Below are positions 18,187 through 26,245 of a stretch of DNA of 64,000 nt, one piece after another. A model generated the notes under the pieces. It was not told the origin of the DNA and ran no database searches. It saw nothing but the letters and a program-made list of their open reading frames with translations. The position numbers and the translations under genes were made by a program. This DNA is from Nocardioides sp. zg-1228 (GTDB lineage: Bacteria > Actinomycetota > Actinomycetes > Propionibacteriales > Nocardioidaceae): contig NZ_CP070961.1 in assembly GCF_017086465.1 (NCBI RefSeq), positions 372,001-436,000 of the forward strand, written 5' to 3'. Within the stretch, counting starts at the first letter, position 1, and the number at the start of each line of letters is the position of its first letter.

Positions 18187-20557
18187 GTCCCACGCCGCCC
18201 TCCCGACGCGCGTGGGAGGAACGCCGCGCAGGCGGCGTCATGGTGGTGCTGGCGGCTCGTCTGCGTCGGTCCTTCTTGCGGCGCAGGTCCCGGTTCAGCC
18301 TTCGGTCGCCGTGGTAGAGGATGCCTTCCCAGTCGACGGGGCCAGGCGTGTCTGGCTTGTGGGTCACCGGACTCGGTGACGCCACGGGCACGAAGAGCCA
18401 GTTGACGACCCCCATCGTCATGTCCGCGAGGGAGTTGCGCACGCCGATGTAGGCGCGGATCGCACCGGCAGCCAGGACCGCGTTGAACAGCGCGAACGCC
18501 ACGTTCCCCCAGTTCTCGTGGGTGTAGCCCCGCCAGGCCGTGATCAACGCGTAGATCACCACCAGGTAGGGCACGAGGACGTGCAGCCCGGGGGCCGCGG
18601 TCCTGTTGCGGACCTTGGGAGTGCGTGCAAACGGGATCTTCTCGCCTGTGAATGCCTGCTGCATGGACTTGAGCACGCCGGCCAGGTTGACCGGGAGGAG
18701 GACGAGGTTGAAGCCGTAGATCCGCAGCACGTCGAGCCGACGGTGCCCGCTCAGGTGCAGGTCGCTGGCCATGCAGAGGAAGTAGGGCAGGGCGGCGCCG
18801 ACCACGAGGGGTGAGAGCAGTCGGCCGTCGTAGGGGTAGAACAGCAGCAGGAGGAGCGCGAACGATGCCCATGCGATCGAGGCCATGTAGTTGAACCGAA
18901 GGGTGAACTCGCCCCAACCGATGGGAATGCCCGCGGCGGCGCGGGACCTGCGTTGCGCCCAGAACTTGGGAAAGATCAGCAGGCCTCCGTTGGCCCAGCG
19001 CCGACGCTGCACCACGAGGGAGCCGTAGTCCGGCGGGGTCGCGCTGTAGCTCAGCCGTTCGGGGTAGTTCATCAAGCGCCAGCCAGCGGCGGCGAGGTCG
19101 ATGCTCGACTCGGTGTCCTCGATGACGGTGCGGTCCTGGATGTAGGTGCGGATCTCGAAGCCGGCCACCGTCTCGATCTGGACGATGTCGTCGAGCGCGC
19201 GCCGGCGGATCACGGCGTTGGCGCCGACCCAGAAGGTGGCGTTGTGGTGGGTCATGCCCTGGTGCAGGATGTGCTGGATGTCGGTCGTGGCTCCGGCGAT
19301 GCGTTCGATACGGGTGGGCGCTCCCCGGTAGGAGGAGTAGGGGGTCTGGGCGATCGCGACGTCATGGTTCTCGGGCTGCTCCAGGAAGTAGACCAGCCGC
19401 AGGCAGTAGTCGCGCAGGAGCTGGGAGTCGGCGTCGAGGGTCAGCACGTACTCACTGCCCGGAACGGTGATGTCGCCGGCCTGCGCATCGCTCGCGGACA
19501 CCTCGACGAGGATCGTCCCCTCCGCCGACGGGGTGGGCCGCCAGGAACGGCCCATCAGCCCGAGGTAGGCATTGATGTTCATCGCCTTGTTGGCCTCTTG
19601 GGACAGCGACGCATAGCTCTTGCGCTCGAAGCTGTCCAGCTTCGCTCCGAAGATCCAGGTCAGCCGACGGTGCAGCTCACGGAGCCGAGTCGCCGACATC
19701 TGCCCTCCCTGGTCGAGGGCCGCCTCGATGGCCAGCAGCGACAGGCGGAGCTCGCTGGCCAGTCCCACGAGGACCTGGTCGACGAAGAACTCCGCGACGT
19801 GGTCGGCCACCACTTCCTCGTCGGCCATGTGGTCCAGCCACTCGGCAGCGGCGCGGTACTCCGCCGCGAGCGCGGCCAGCTGGCTCGAGCTGGCGAACGG
19901 CGCGTCCCCCAGCTCCCGGTGCGCCGCCCCGTACGCGGCAGCCGCCCGGGCGTGGGGCACGGCCATCGCCTCCTCGATGTCGCCGATCAGCCCCCGTGTG
20001 GCGTTCAGCCGCTCACGGTCGACGGGGTCACTGGGAGAGGGCGGGTCGTCGATCAGGAGCACCACGCGGAGGTCGGGATACTCCTGCAGCGCCGCGCTCC
20101 ACAGGGTGAGTCGCACGATGTCCGGTTCCTCGGCGTAGGACGGGATGAGGACAGTGAGGGAGTCGTGGCTGTCGTCGAAGTGGCCGTCCAGGAGACCGCG
20201 CGGCACGCGCTCATGGGTCCGGAACCTCGTGAGCGCCCCTTGACGAGCGACGAGATACATCAGGGCCGAGAACGTCAGGGCGGTCACCACGGTGACGTAG
20301 GAGAGCGCCTCCATGGTGAAGCGGAATCCACCGACGTCGTTGAGGAAGTGCCGCACGACCGACGAGACGACGTACGCCAGCCAGAACAGGCACGTCGCGG
20401 TGATCGCGATCCGACCCCAGGTCAGCTTCGCAGTGCTCGGCCGGGGGTGGACGATCGGCAGCGGCTCGGAGCGGCGCTCCGAGCCCCACTGCCGCCGGCG
20501 TCGAGGCACGTCGTGGGTGTCGGTGGCATCGCGCGCCGGGGTGGTGGTGGCTGACAT
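18158..20557 (-). CDS. Membrane glycosyltransferase, GT2 cellulose-synthase-like
   Basis: A processive polysaccharide synthase in the cytoplasmic membrane. The 799-residue protein has two N-terminal transmembrane helices (about 48-68 and 86-104) and a GT2 domain beginning LTVLIPSYAEEPDIV. The nucleotide-sugar Asp lies in LLIDD (170-171), with DADS at 375-378, the catalytic ED at 480-481 and QRRRW at 517-521; several C-terminal membrane helices follow. About 150 mostly helical residues (about 180-330) separate the first Asp from DADS, longer than in BcsA or NodC. The product polymer is unknown. It is divergent from a GH18 protein, probably its partner. The last residues are encoded antisense to the aldo/keto reductase relic, so the original C-terminus was probably replaced. 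Confidence 0.88.
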   Translation of the reverse strand: MSATTTPARDATDTHDVPRRRRQWGSERRSEPLPIVHPRPSTAKLTWGRIAITATCLFWLAYVVSSVVRHFLNDVGGFRFTMEALSYVTVVTALTFSALMYLVARQGALTRFRTHERVPRGLLDGHFDDSHDSLTVLIPSYAEEPDIVRLTLWSAALQEYPDLRVVLLIDDPPSPSDPVDRERLNATRGLIGDIEEAMAVPHARAAAAYGAAHRELGDAPFASSSQLAALAAEYRAAAEWLDHMADEEVVADHVAEFFVDQVLVGLASELRLSLLAIEAALDQGGQMSATRLRELHRRLTWIFGAKLDSFERKSYASLSQEANKAMNINAYLGLMGRSWRPTPSAEGTILVEVSASDAQAGDITVPGSEYVLTLDADSQLLRDYCLRLVYFLEQPENHDVAIAQTPYSSYRGAPTRIERIAGATTDIQHILHQGMTHHNATFWVGANAVIRRRALDDIVQIETVAGFEIRTYIQDRTVIEDTESSIDLAAAGWRLMNYPERLSYSATPPDYGSLVVQRRRWANGGLLIFPKFWAQRRSRAAAGIPIGWGEFTLRFNYMASIAWASFALLLLLFYPYDGRLLSPLVVGAALPYFLCMASDLHLSGHRRLDVLRIYGFNLVLLPVNLAGVLKSMQQAFTGEKIPFARTPKVRNRTAAPGLHVLVPYLVVIYALITAWRGYTHENWGNVAFALFNAVLAAGAIRAYIGVRNSLADMTMGVVNWLFVPVASPSPVTHKPDTPGPVDWEGILYHGDRRLNRDLRRKKDRRRRAASTTMTPPARRSSHARREGGVGLTSGRGPAH

Positions 20558-20688
20558 CTCGAAAACGCTCCCCGCACAAGAAAGTGGATTGTCGTGCCGG
20601 CCCCCCGGCGCGCCTCGTAGGGTAATCACAGGCGAGCGAGGGCGCGCTGAAAAGGCCGGATCCACAGCGCGCGCGGGGGAGTAGAGAG

Positions 20689-22224
20689 TTGCAGCTGGTC
20701 CAGGGACGACGTTTGTCGTGGAGCCGTGTGACCATCGTGCTGGTGGTTGCTGCCGCGTTGGCGTTCGGCTCCATGCGGGGTTGGGGCTGGTTCCAGGATG
20801 CTCGCGTGGAAGTGACCCAGGACTCGTGGTTCGCCGGCTACGTCGACGTGACCGCGACGCCGTCCCTGACGTTCGAGGAGCCGCAGGACGGTGCGGGCGT
20901 CAACGCGGTGCTGTCCTTCGTCGTCGCGGCAGCCAGCGACGCCTGCACCCCCTCGTGGGGCACCTATTACTCACTGGCGGAGGCCGACGAGCAGCTCGAC
21001 CTGGACCGGCGGATCGCGCGACTGCACCAGCTCGGTGGGACCCCGATGGTGTCCTTCGGCGGACAGGCCAACGCTGAGCTGGCGACGTCGTGCTCCGAGG
21101 TGGGCGACCTGTACGACGCCTACCACGCGGTGGTCCGGCGATATGACCTGCAGGTCATCGATCTCGACATCGAGGGCGAGGCGCTGTCCGACACGGCCGC
21201 CAACGAGCGTCGTGGCGCGGCCATCGCGCGCCTGCAGGACGAGACCGGGGTCAAGGTGTGGCTCACGCTCCCCGTCGCACCCGACGGCCTCACCCAGGAC
21301 GGACTCGAGGTCGTACGAAGCATGCTCCGCGCCGAGGTCGACCTCGCAGGAGTCAACGTCATGACCATGAACTTCGGGGACAGTCGCGGGCAGCGCCAGA
21401 CCACCGGGGAGGCTGCAGTGGCGGCCTTGAACAGCACCCACGACCAGCTCGCCCAGCTCTACGACGACGCTGAGCAGCGCCTCACCGAAGCGCAGCTGTG
21501 GCGAGCGCTCGGCGCCACTCCGATGGCGGGACAGAGCGACGTGGAGGGCGAGGTGTTCACCCTTGACGACGCCCAACACCTCAACGCGTTCGCCGCGAGC
21601 AAGCGCCTCGGACGCCTCTCGCTGTGGTCGCTCAACCGTGACCGCGAGTGCAGCAGCAACTGGCCCGACGTCACCCAGGTCTCCGACTCGTGCAGCGGGG
21701 TGACGCAGAGCCCGGGCGAGTACGTGCGGGTGCTGTCCCGCAGGCTCGATGGCGCCCCGGTCCCCGAGCCCACCGCAGTCCCCCCCAGCCCCCTGATGAC
21801 GGATGATCCCGCCACGAGCCCCTACCCGATCTGGGATGCCGACACGGTCTACGTGGAGAGCCAGCGGGTCGTCTGGAAGCGCAACGTCTACGTGGCCAAG
21901 TGGTGGACCAGCGGCGATGTGCCGGACGACCCGACCGTCGCGGCATCTGCGACGCCGTGGCGACTGGTCGGCCCCGTGTTGCCGGGCGAGACCCCCGAGC
22001 CCACTGCCAGCGTTCCCGCCGGGACCTATCCGAAGTGGAACGCCCGGCAGGTCTACGAGGCGGGCGACCGGGTGCAGTCGGGTGGCACGGCCTACGTCGC
22101 ACAGTGGTGGACCCAGGGGGTCAGCCCGCAAGCACCCTCGACCGTCGACACTCCGTCCCCCTGGCGGCCGCTGTCGGCGAAGGAGGTCGCTGCAGCCTCC
22201 CCGTCCACGCGCAGTGCGCGGTGA
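20689..22224 (+). CDS. Secreted GH18-family glycoside hydrolase with two CBM5/12-like modules
   Basis: An extracellular or membrane-tethered GH18 protein of 511 residues. A basic N-terminus and one hydrophobic helix (about 13-28) form a signal or anchor. The GH18 barrel has the catalytic DxDxE motif as VIDLDIEG, with D158, D160 and E162. After a Pro-rich linker come two carbohydrate-binding modules (about 375-430 and 445-500), each with the YPxW start and AKWWT or AQWWT aromatic motif of CBM5/12. The TTG start is supported by GGGGAG seven bases upstream. Pairing with the divergent GT2 synthase suggests trimming or release of the polymer. Hydrolase activity is predicted, not certain. Confidence 0.85.
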   Translation: MQLVQGRRLSWSRVTIVLVVAAALAFGSMRGWGWFQDARVEVTQDSWFAGYVDVTATPSLTFEEPQDGAGVNAVLSFVVAAASDACTPSWGTYYSLAEADEQLDLDRRIARLHQLGGTPMVSFGGQANAELATSCSEVGDLYDAYHAVVRRYDLQVIDLDIEGEALSDTAANERRGAAIARLQDETGVKVWLTLPVAPDGLTQDGLEVVRSMLRAEVDLAGVNVMTMNFGDSRGQRQTTGEAAVAALNSTHDQLAQLYDDAEQRLTEAQLWRALGATPMAGQSDVEGEVFTLDDAQHLNAFAASKRLGRLSLWSLNRDRECSSNWPDVTQVSDSCSGVTQSPGEYVRVLSRRLDGAPVPEPTAVPPSPLMTDDPATSPYPIWDADTVYVESQRVVWKRNVYVAKWWTSGDVPDDPTVAASATPWRLVGPVLPGETPEPTASVPAGTYPKWNARQVYEAGDRVQSGGTAYVAQWWTQGVSPQAPSTVDTPSPWRPLSAKEVAAASPSTRSAR

Positions 22225-22343
22225 CCTGACACCCGATCCCCGACCCGACCCCCGAGCCGCCGCCACACCTGAGACCGCCCGCCGACCTCGGCCACGTCGT
22301 CAGGACGGATCGGGGCCGAACAGGCATCGTCCGCGGACGCGAC

Positions 22344-22349
22344 TAGGGT
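22344..22349 (+). promoter_or_regulatory. -10 element for a leaderless upstream ORF
   Basis: TAGGGT lies exactly 7 bases before the ATG of the nine-codon ORF, the spacing expected when transcription starts at the start codon. The relic copy keeps the layout with TAGGGG at 17727-17732 and the same 7-base gap. Confidence 0.5.
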
Positions 22350-22356
22350 CGCCCCC

Positions 22357-22386
22357 ATGCGAGCGGACGTGCGGGGATGCCGATGA
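22357..22386 (+). CDS. Nine-residue upstream ORF overlapping the exporter start
   Basis: The ORF encodes MRADVRGCR. Its TGA overlaps the ATG of the MFS exporter in an ATGA. The 7-base distance from TAGGGT suggests a leaderless transcript, so ribosomes would read this peptide before reinitiating at the exporter. The relic copy at 17740-17769 encodes MGVEARGCR. It has the same length and stop-start overlap even though the first half differs in sequence, which hints that the ORF matters. A role in translational coupling or drug-responsive attenuation is inference. Confidence 0.5.
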   Translation: MRADVRGCR

Positions 22387-24407
22387 CCGCGACCGCGACG
22401 ACCGCGCAGGTGGGGTCCGAGGGGTCGAGCCGCTCGGGCCTCATCGTGCTCGTGCTCGCCCTGTGCGGCACCTCCGTGTCGTTGATGCAGACCCTGGTCG
22501 TGCCGCTGCTGCCCGACTTCCCGAGGCTGCTGGGCACCACCGCCGACAACGCCTCGTGGCTGGTCACGGTCACGCTGCTGACGAGTGCGGTGGCCACGCC
22601 CATCCTGTCGCGCCTGGCCGACATGCACGGCAAGCGCCGCATGGTCGTGGTCTCCCTCCTCGTGCTGCTGGCCGGCTCGTTGCTCGGTGCGGTGAGCGAC
22701 TCACTGGCCGTGCTCATCGTGGCTCGTGCCATGCAGGGTTTCGCGCCTGCGCTGATCCCGATCGGCATCTCGATGATGCGCGACGAGCTGCCGCCGGAGC
22801 GGATCGGTGGTGCCGTCGCCCTGATGAGCGCGACGCTGGGCATCGGGGGTGCGGTGGGGCTGCCGCTGTCGGGCGTGATCTACGAGCTGTTCGACTGGCA
22901 GGCGGTGTTCTGGGGCAGCGTGGCGATGTCCACGGTGATGCTGGCGCTGGTCATGCTGGTGGTGCCGGAGTCGGGGGTCAGGACGCCCGCCCGGTTCGAC
23001 TGGACCGGCGCGGTGCTGATGTCCGTCGCGTTGACGTCCCTGCTGCTCGGCATCTCCAAGGGTGGCTCCTGGGGCTGGACGTCGCAGTGGACCCTCCTGT
23101 CCTTCACCGTCGCGGTCCTCTTCTTCGCGCTGTGGGCGCCGTGGGAGCTGCGCACGGGCGAGCCGCTGGTCGACCTGCGCACCTCGACGCGGCGCCCGGT
23201 GCTGCTCACCAACATCGCCTCCCTGCTCGCCGGTTTCGCGATGTTCACCAACCTCCTGGTCGCCACCCAGCAGCTGCAGATCCCCGCCTCCACCGGCGTC
23301 GGGTTCGGCCTCGACGTCACCGAGGCGGGCCTGGCGATGCTGCCCGGCGGCGTGCTGATGGTGCTGATGGCGCCGGTCTCGGCCTCGATCACCCGCCGGT
23401 TCGGCGCCCGGATCACGCTCGTGGCGGGTCTGTGCATCACGGGCTTCGGCTACGTCGTCCGCGTCCTGCTCGACGCCAGCCTCGCCCAGCTCGTGATCGG
23501 GGTGTGCATCGTCTCGGTCGGTATCGCGGTGAGCTTCGCGGCGATGCCGGTGCTCATCATGCAGTCGGTGCCGATCGGCGAGACGGCTGCCGCCAACGGC
23601 CTCAACACCGTCGTCCGCGCCATCGGCACGTCCACCTGCTCGGCGACGGTGGCCGCGATCCTGGCCGCGGGAGTCGTGGCCGGTGACGCCTATCCGTCCG
23701 AGGCCGCCCTGCACTCGATGAGCTGGCTCGCCGCGGTGGTCGCGTTCGCCGCTGCCGGGGTCGGGTTCATGATCCCGGCCCGCATCGCTCCCGTCCTCGC
23801 CGGTGCCCCGGAGGTGCCCGGCGCGCCGGCGGCCGGGGTGCGCGGCGACGCCGTGCGCCGCGCGGACATCGGCGCCGAGGTCGTCGTACGAGGTCGGGTG
23901 CAGCGCCCGGACGGCAGGCCGGCGCGACTGGCGGTGGTCTCGATGCTCGACCACAGCGGGCGCCAGGCCGACTGGGCCCGCACCGACAACGACGGCCGCT
24001 GGTCGGTCGTGCTGCCGGGCGCCGGCGAGTACCTCGTCATCTGCTCCGCCGAGGGCTGGGCGGCGCGCTCGGAGCTGCGCCAGCTCGCGCCCGACGCCGT
24101 GCCCGTGCTGCACCTCGACCAGCGGCTCACGGTCGCGGGGGTGATCTCACGTGGCGGGTGGCCCCTCAGCGACGCGCTCGTCGTGCTCACCGACTCCTCC
24201 GGCGAGGCCGCCGGCGCCACCCGGACCGACGAGGAGGGCCACTACGAGATCGGGATGCCGCCGCTGGGTCGCTACGTCCTCACCGCGCTCGACCCGCGCA
24301 CCGGTGCCGCCGAGTCCGAGGACGTGGTGATCAGCGCCCAGCGACGCCGCTTCAACCTCGTGCTGCCCGACCTCCCCGCGCGGGCGGGTGACGGCGGCAC
24401 CGCGTAG
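22383..24407 (+). CDS. MFS drug exporter (DHA2-type) with C-terminal beta-sandwich domains
   Basis: A proton-coupled multidrug-type efflux protein of 674 residues. About 14 hydrophobic segments fill residues 20-460, with the MFS motif RLADMHGKRRMVV in the loop after helix 2 and an early motif-C-like region (GIGGAVGLPLSGVIYE). Residues about 497-575 and 584-665 form two repeats (VVVRGRVQRPDGRPA and TVAGVISRGGWPLSDA) resembling carboxypeptidase-regulatory/transthyretin-like domains, unusual for an exporter. A second ATG six bases upstream is possible; the chosen one has GGGG five to six bases before it and overlaps the upstream ORF stop. The gene converges on the IclR gene with 14 bp between. 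Confidence 0.88.
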   Translation: MTATATTAQVGSEGSSRSGLIVLVLALCGTSVSLMQTLVVPLLPDFPRLLGTTADNASWLVTVTLLTSAVATPILSRLADMHGKRRMVVVSLLVLLAGSLLGAVSDSLAVLIVARAMQGFAPALIPIGISMMRDELPPERIGGAVALMSATLGIGGAVGLPLSGVIYELFDWQAVFWGSVAMSTVMLALVMLVVPESGVRTPARFDWTGAVLMSVALTSLLLGISKGGSWGWTSQWTLLSFTVAVLFFALWAPWELRTGEPLVDLRTSTRRPVLLTNIASLLAGFAMFTNLLVATQQLQIPASTGVGFGLDVTEAGLAMLPGGVLMVLMAPVSASITRRFGARITLVAGLCITGFGYVVRVLLDASLAQLVIGVCIVSVGIAVSFAAMPVLIMQSVPIGETAAANGLNTVVRAIGTSTCSATVAAILAAGVVAGDAYPSEAALHSMSWLAAVVAFAAAGVGFMIPARIAPVLAGAPEVPGAPAAGVRGDAVRRADIGAEVVVRGRVQRPDGRPARLAVVSMLDHSGRQADWARTDNDGRWSVVLPGAGEYLVICSAEGWAARSELRQLAPDAVPVLHLDQRLTVAGVISRGGWPLSDALVVLTDSSGEAAGATRTDEEGHYEIGMPPLGRYVLTALDPRTGAAESEDVVISAQRRRFNLVLPDLPARAGDGGTA

Positions 24408-24421
24408 CCCAGCCGCACGGC

Positions 24422-25219
24422 TCAGGCGGGGGAGCGCACCATGCTGTTGCTGTGGAGGAGCGTGAGCCGCGCCTTCACGCTGAGCAGCGTCTCGATGATG
24501 AAGTCCTCGCGGCCGTTGGTGAGGCGGCTGATCGGGACGGACACGCTCAGGGCGTCGACGCTGTTGCGGTCGAAGGGGAGGGCGACGGCGAAGCACCGCA
24601 CGCCGATGCACGACTCCTCGCGCTCCACGGCGTAGCCGGCGACCGCCGCGGTCTCGACGATCTCGAGCAGGCGCTGCTTGTCGGTCGTCGTGTGCGGCGT
24701 GAGTGCGCTGATCTCCTCGGGGATGAGCTCCTCGCGCACGGCCACGGGCTGCTCGGCGAGGATGGCGCGGCCGAGCGCCGTGGAGTACGCCGGCAGCCGC
24801 CGGCCCACTGCCGAGTGCATGCGGAGCGGGTGGATCGACTCGCGCTTGGCGGTGTAGACCACGTCGGCGCCGTCGAGGCGGCCGAGGTGGACGGCCTCCT
24901 CCGTCGCCGCGCTGATCTCGTCCATGCACGAGCTCGCGCGCGCCAGCACGGGGTCGCCGTCGAGGTAGGCCGAGCTGACGATCAGCGCGTGGATGCCGAC
25001 CTGGTAGACGCTGCCGGTCGGGTCGGTCTGCACCCATCCGCGCGCCGTCATGGTGCGGAGCAGCGCGTGCAGGCTGCTCTTGGGGATGCCGAGTCGAGTG
25101 GCGAGCTGCAGCTGCGTGCCGGGCCCGTTGGTGGCGAGGTCGTCGAGCACGTCCAACGCGCGTGCCGCGGACTTGACCGGGGCGCTGCCCGAGGGCGTCG
25201 GCGCGGCAGATGGGTTCAT
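24422..25219 (-). CDS. IclR-family transcriptional regulator
   Basis: A 265-residue regulator. The N-terminal winged helix (VKSAARALDVLDDLA, then ATRLGIPKSSLHALLRTM) binds DNA and the C-terminal effector domain runs from about residue 90. It is divergent from kduI, the usual position of a KdgR-like regulator of 2-keto-3-deoxygluconate genes. Two copies of the 16-bp box lie in the shared intergenic region, so it probably controls the catabolic operon and itself. A paralogue with nearly the same recognition helix (GIPKSSMHAVLRTM) sits at 36906-37697, and the two may share operators. The ATG of MNPSAAPTP was chosen because the longer frame runs into the operator region. Confidence 0.88.
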   Translation of the reverse strand: MNPSAAPTPSGSAPVKSAARALDVLDDLATNGPGTQLQLATRLGIPKSSLHALLRTMTARGWVQTDPTGSVYQVGIHALIVSSAYLDGDPVLARASSCMDEISAATEEAVHLGRLDGADVVYTAKRESIHPLRMHSAVGRRLPAYSTALGRAILAEQPVAVREELIPEEISALTPHTTTDKQRLLEIVETAAVAGYAVEREESCIGVRCFAVALPFDRNSVDALSVSVPISRLTNGREDFIIETLLSVKARLTLLHSNSMVRSPA

Positions 25220-25300
25220 GGCGGGTCGCCTCTTCTGTGATGGGTTCGGGAGCAGCCACTGCCGCCACCGTCGGGGGTGCGTGCACCCCTGTTGACAAGA

Positions 25301-25333
25301 GTTTACATACATGGACGGTTCACGTACATGGAT
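25301..25333. promoter_or_regulatory. Two tandem 16-bp IclR-type boxes upstream of kduI
   Basis: GTTTACATACATGGAC (25301-25316) and GTTCACGTACATGGAT (25318-25333) match the consensus GTYCACNNNNNTGGAY shared with three other promoters in the window. The downstream box is followed by 7 bases and then TTGGTG, the same distance at which the other promoters have TTGAC. The usable TTGACC here lies 6 bp further down. Confidence 0.7.
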
Positions 25334-25346
25334 TGATTTCTTGGTG

Positions 25347-25375
25347 TTGACCTGTGATGGTGCTCACGCTAGCGT
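25347..25375 (+). promoter_or_regulatory. kduI promoter with Crp-like motif in the spacer
   Basis: TTGACC (25347-25352) and TAGCGT (25370-25375) are 17 bp apart. The spacer holds TGTGATGGTGCTCACG (25353-25368), one mismatch from TGTGA-N6-TCACA. A Crp-type protein bound there would interfere with RNA polymerase. Confidence 0.65.
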
Positions 25376-25429
25376 CCTTCCCAGTTCAGCCACGGGAACG
25401 AAGTTCAGAGACGCGAGGAGTGTCCACAA

Positions 25430-26245
25430 GTGATCCAGGTTCGCTATTCCACGTCACCGTCGGGAGCCGAGACGGCGACCAGCGCCGACCTGCGCGACAA
25501 CTACCTCTGCGAGGACCTGTTCCGCGACGGTGAGGTGCACGGTGTCTACACGCACGACGACCGGATGGTCATCGGCGGCGCGGTCCCGGCCGGGGGGCAG
25601 CTCGACCTGCCCGCGTGGGACGTGCTCGGCGCCACCTCGCACCTCGAGCGCCGCGAGCTGGGCGTCGTCAACGTCGGCGGCGACGGGCACGTGCTGGTGG
25701 ACGGGGAGAAGTTCGAGCTCGGCCACCTCGACGGCATCTTCGTGGGCCGCGGCAGCGACGTCTCCTTCACCGGCACCGACGCGGCGTTCTACTTCGTCTC
25801 GGCGCCCGCGCACGCCACCCACCCCACGACGTTCCTGAGCCACCAGGACGTCGAGCCGCTCTCCCTGGGCAGCGCCGACAGCGCCAACGAGCGCAACCTC
25901 TACCGCTACGCCTGGGGCCAGGAGCTCCAGACCTCGGTCCTCCAGTTCGGCCTCACCGTGATCTCCGACGGCTCGGTCTGGAACACCTTCCCCCCGCACC
26001 TGCACGAGCGTCGCACCGAGGTCTACCTCTACGTCGACCTCGACGAGGACGACCGCGTCTTCCACTTCATGGGCGAGCCCGGCGCCACCCGCCACCTGGT
26101 GGTGCGCAACCGCCAGGCCGTCATCTCGCCGCCGTGGTCCATCCACTCCGGCGCCGGCACCGGGTCCTACGTCTTCATCTGGGCCATGGCCGGCGAGAAC
26201 AACACCTACACCGACCTGACCCCCGTCGACGTGGCCGACCTGTGA
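25430..26245 (+). CDS. kduI: 4-deoxy-L-threo-5-hexosulose-uronate ketol-isomerase
   Basis: Isomerises 5-keto-4-deoxyuronate, the product of unsaturated uronates, to 2,5-diketo-3-deoxygluconate. The 271-residue length matches E. coli KduI (278). The metal site of this cupin enzyme is visible as FPPHLHERRTEVYLY, with two His and a Glu, plus the later His in PPWSIHSGAG. The N-terminal RDNYLCEDLF and GRGSDVSF are also family phrases. It is the first gene of the operon, translated from a GTG preceded by GAGGAG. E. coli KduI is also reported to act on hexuronates, so the physiological substrate here is open. Confidence 0.93.
   Translation: MIQVRYSTSPSGAETATSADLRDNYLCEDLFRDGEVHGVYTHDDRMVIGGAVPAGGQLDLPAWDVLGATSHLERRELGVVNVGGDGHVLVDGEKFELGHLDGIFVGRGSDVSFTGTDAAFYFVSAPAHATHPTTFLSHQDVEPLSLGSADSANERNLYRYAWGQELQTSVLQFGLTVISDGSVWNTFPPHLHERRTEVYLYVDLDEDDRVFHFMGEPGATRHLVVRNRQAVISPPWSIHSGAGTGSYVFIWAMAGENNTYTDLTPVDVADL

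Noticed and set aside
25292..25297. TTGACA as the kduI -35 element
   Set aside because: No acceptable -10 follows at 16-18 bp. TTGACC at 25347 with TAGCGT 17 bp later is a much better pair.
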